DNA from: Actinomycetota bacterium
GTDB taxonomy: Bacteria; Actinomycetota; Actinomycetes; Mycobacteriales; Mycobacteriaceae
Reading direction: 5' to 3'
DNA length: 64,000 nucleotides
Assembly (NCBI GenBank): GCA_018268465.1
Contig: JAFDWN010000010.1
Location: 403,561-467,560, forward strand
Within the stretch, counting starts at the first letter, position 1, and each line of letters begins with the position of its first letter. Under the pieces are notes generated by a model. That model had not been told where the DNA came from and did not search any database. It saw only the letters and a program-made list of their open reading frames with translations. Position numbers and translations under genes: made by a program. Shown one piece after another: positions 62,475 through 64,000 of this stretch.

Positions 62475-63968
62475 GTGAATTTGCCCGATCGTTCAGCGTC
62501 ACGAGCCGTTCTTATCGGGACGAGCACGTATAAGTACCTACCCAGTCTGCCATCGGTACATAACAACGTGACGGCGCTGGCGCGGTGCCTGATGAATCCC
62601 GAGTTGTGGGGAATACCAGCAGAGAACACCTGCCTTGTCACCGATCCCGCCTCGCACGCCGACATGCTCGATGCCATCCACAGCGCAGCAGGGGCCGCGT
62701 CAGACACGTTGTTCGTCTACTACGCCGGTCATGGTCTGCTCGATGCCCGGAACAGTCTTCTACTCGGACTCACGGGAACGATTTCAGGCCGCGTACATAC
62801 AGCGACGCCTTATGACTGGATACGCGACAGTGTTCTTGAGTGCCGCGCGTCGCGGCGAGTAGTCGTGCTGGACTGCTGCTACAGCGGCCGGGCGCTCGGC
62901 GCCATGTCCGACGGCGTCTCGGAGGTGGCAGACGAGGCCGCGGCGGAGGGCACTTACGTCATCGCTGCGGCGTCGGAGAACAAGCGGGCGACGGCACCCG
63001 TCGGGCAGTACTACACCGCCTTTACCGGTGCTTTGATCGAGCTGCTCGAACATGGAGAGCCGGACGGACCTGAATTTTGGACGCTCGATGCAACCTATCT
63101 CCACCTGCGGACGACGCTTCGGTCCCGCGGCTATCCCGAGCCGCAGAAGCGCGACCGCAATACCGCCGGTGCGGTAGCGCTGGCCCGCAACAGGGCTTTC
63201 AGGGCTAGGACAGCACCTGCTGAACCGGGCGGGCAACGCGAAGTCGTGGGCGGGAGGGTCTCCGCCGACCGCGCGTTCGGGGCAGGCTGGCGACGTCAGG
63301 CGCTCACGTTGGCCGACGTCGAGAGCATCAGCATTCCCCTTGCGCCCGGTAACAACGAGGGCCTGAGCAGACAGCCGGTCGATGAGTTCATGCAACGCGT
63401 GAGACGTTGGCTGTCAGACCCGATGGCCCATCCACTCGCGGCATCTGAAACCTTCGCCTTTGCCGCGCCGAAGATCACCCGAATCCGAGGCATGGTCAAA
63501 GAGCAACCAAACTTTCCGAAGGCCGCTAGGAGGGAAACGGGCTATGTGGCAAAGGATTTCTACGGCTTCCTGGAGCGGGTGCGAGACGAGATATTCCGGA
63601 AGGAAGGGCGCCTCTGGGTTGGCGTCGTAGAAAGGCCGCCAACCGTCGGGATGGACCATCGCCGTTCGGCCCCGGTGAAGTTCGATCCGAGTCGCGACGT
63701 CATGGAGCGGCTGGAGGGAACCGAGTCAGAGTTTCTGGAACGTCTTACCCAGGTACGTAACGGCGTTGGGATTGTGCGTTCCGAAAACCGAGAGCGCTTC
63801 TGGATGATCACCGGCATGACTGGGTGGCCCTTCTTCATGAGTTCCTATCGTGAATCGCTGCGGGGTCAGCTTTCAATCGGGGACATGATCGAGTTCATTC
63901 CCGATACCCCGATGTGGGAGGACATGATGAAGGCGTCCTACATCAGGAGAATGGTCCGGATCCAGTAG
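62475..63968 (+). CDS. Caspase-like peptidase effector with unassigned C-terminal region
   Basis: GTG 62475 opens a 497-residue protein. Residues about 10-235 form a caspase/metacaspase-type peptidase: RAVLIGTSTYKYL and PSVHNNVTALARCL, catalytic His86 in FVYYAGHGLLD, and catalytic Cys135 in VVLDCCYSGRA. SENKRATAP and FTGALIELLEHG follow as in family members. Residues 240-285 are a linker. Residues about 285-497 form a region I do not recognise, with DFYGFLERVRDEIFRKEGRLW, NRERFWMITGMTG and SIGDMIEFIPDTP. The upstream EACC1-like gene points to a role as the effector of a conflict or suicide system. Any NTPase partner would lie past the window's end. Confidence 0.85.
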   Translation: MNLPDRSASRAVLIGTSTYKYLPSLPSVHNNVTALARCLMNPELWGIPAENTCLVTDPASHADMLDAIHSAAGAASDTLFVYYAGHGLLDARNSLLLGLTGTISGRVHTATPYDWIRDSVLECRASRRVVVLDCCYSGRALGAMSDGVSEVADEAAAEGTYVIAAASENKRATAPVGQYYTAFTGALIELLEHGEPDGPEFWTLDATYLHLRTTLRSRGYPEPQKRDRNTAGAVALARNRAFRARTAPAEPGGQREVVGGRVSADRAFGAGWRRQALTLADVESISIPLAPGNNEGLSRQPVDEFMQRVRRWLSDPMAHPLAASETFAFAAPKITRIRGMVKEQPNFPKAARRETGYVAKDFYGFLERVRDEIFRKEGRLWVGVVERPPTVGMDHRRSAPVKFDPSRDVMERLEGTESEFLERLTQVRNGVGIVRSENRERFWMITGMTGWPFFMSSYRESLRGQLSIGDMIEFIPDTPMWEDMMKASYIRRMVRIQ

Positions 63969-64000
63969 CAGGGGCTCCTTAGCCTCGATCCACCGATGAA

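Overview
The window is high-GC actinobacterial DNA, almost certainly from a non-tuberculous Mycobacterium/Mycolicibacterium-type genome. This rests on four secreted cutinase-like proteins, an MmpS/MmpL pair with a 4-base overlap, a fused HadA/HadB-type dehydratase, a CelA1-like family 6 glycosidase, an L,D-transpeptidase with an Ig-like domain, many TetR regulators and several probable leaderless promoters. No rRNA, tRNA, insertion sequence, phage gene or CRISPR array was seen. About 63 protein genes are supported, most of them small metabolic units, each next to its own regulator.

Layout. 1-6.3 kb: a 5'-truncated LysR gene, two paralogous membrane metallophosphoesterases, and a LysR gene divergent from a thiamine-diphosphate 2-oxoacid decarboxylase. 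6.3-9.6 kb: a TetR/SDR pair around a perfect operator, an NTF2-like protein, an MTA/SAH nucleosidase and another TetR. 9.8-23 kb: four cutinases interspersed with a Ski2-like helicase, an AhpD-like protein, a three-gene SDR / nitronate monooxygenase / cysteine hydrolase operon, a Nudix hydrolase, a secreted peptidase-like protein, a methyltransferase and a broken SDR gene. 23-28 kb: YCII and EthD-like proteins, a lone CbiM-type permease with a DUF1097-type membrane protein, and two facing GlxA-type AraC regulators, one of which looks frameshifted.

28-34 kb: phospholipase D-like protein, aldo/keto reductase with divergent MarR, VOC protein with divergent TetR, and 2,2-dialkylglycine decarboxylase. 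34-45.8 kb: proline-rich secreted protein, L,D-transpeptidase, Rieske oxygenase with TetR, NAD-dependent reductase with divergent TetR and a dense palindrome cluster, family 6 glycosidase, amine oxidase plus TetR sharing one operator motif, ABC-F protein and HadAB-like dehydratase. 45.9-58.3 kb: AI-2E-type permease, a small unknown protein coupled to an M64-like metallopeptidase, DJ-1-like protein, alpha/beta hydrolases, a 1,100-residue BTAD/AAA regulator, and a TetR divergent from a secreted beta-propeller over twin GGTACC operators. 58.3-64 kb: MmpS/MmpL, then a two-gene unit encoding an EACC1-like protein and a caspase-like peptidase with an unassigned C-terminal region.

The most interesting part is the last unit (62.1-64 kb). 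EACC1 proteins are constant components of NTP-dependent biological conflict systems and caspase-like peptidases are among their effectors, so this is probably a small defence or cell-suicide module. Any regulatory NTPase partner would lie beyond the window edge. A recurring theme elsewhere is regulator/target pairs with clear inverted-repeat operators; at least seven can be read directly from the sequence.
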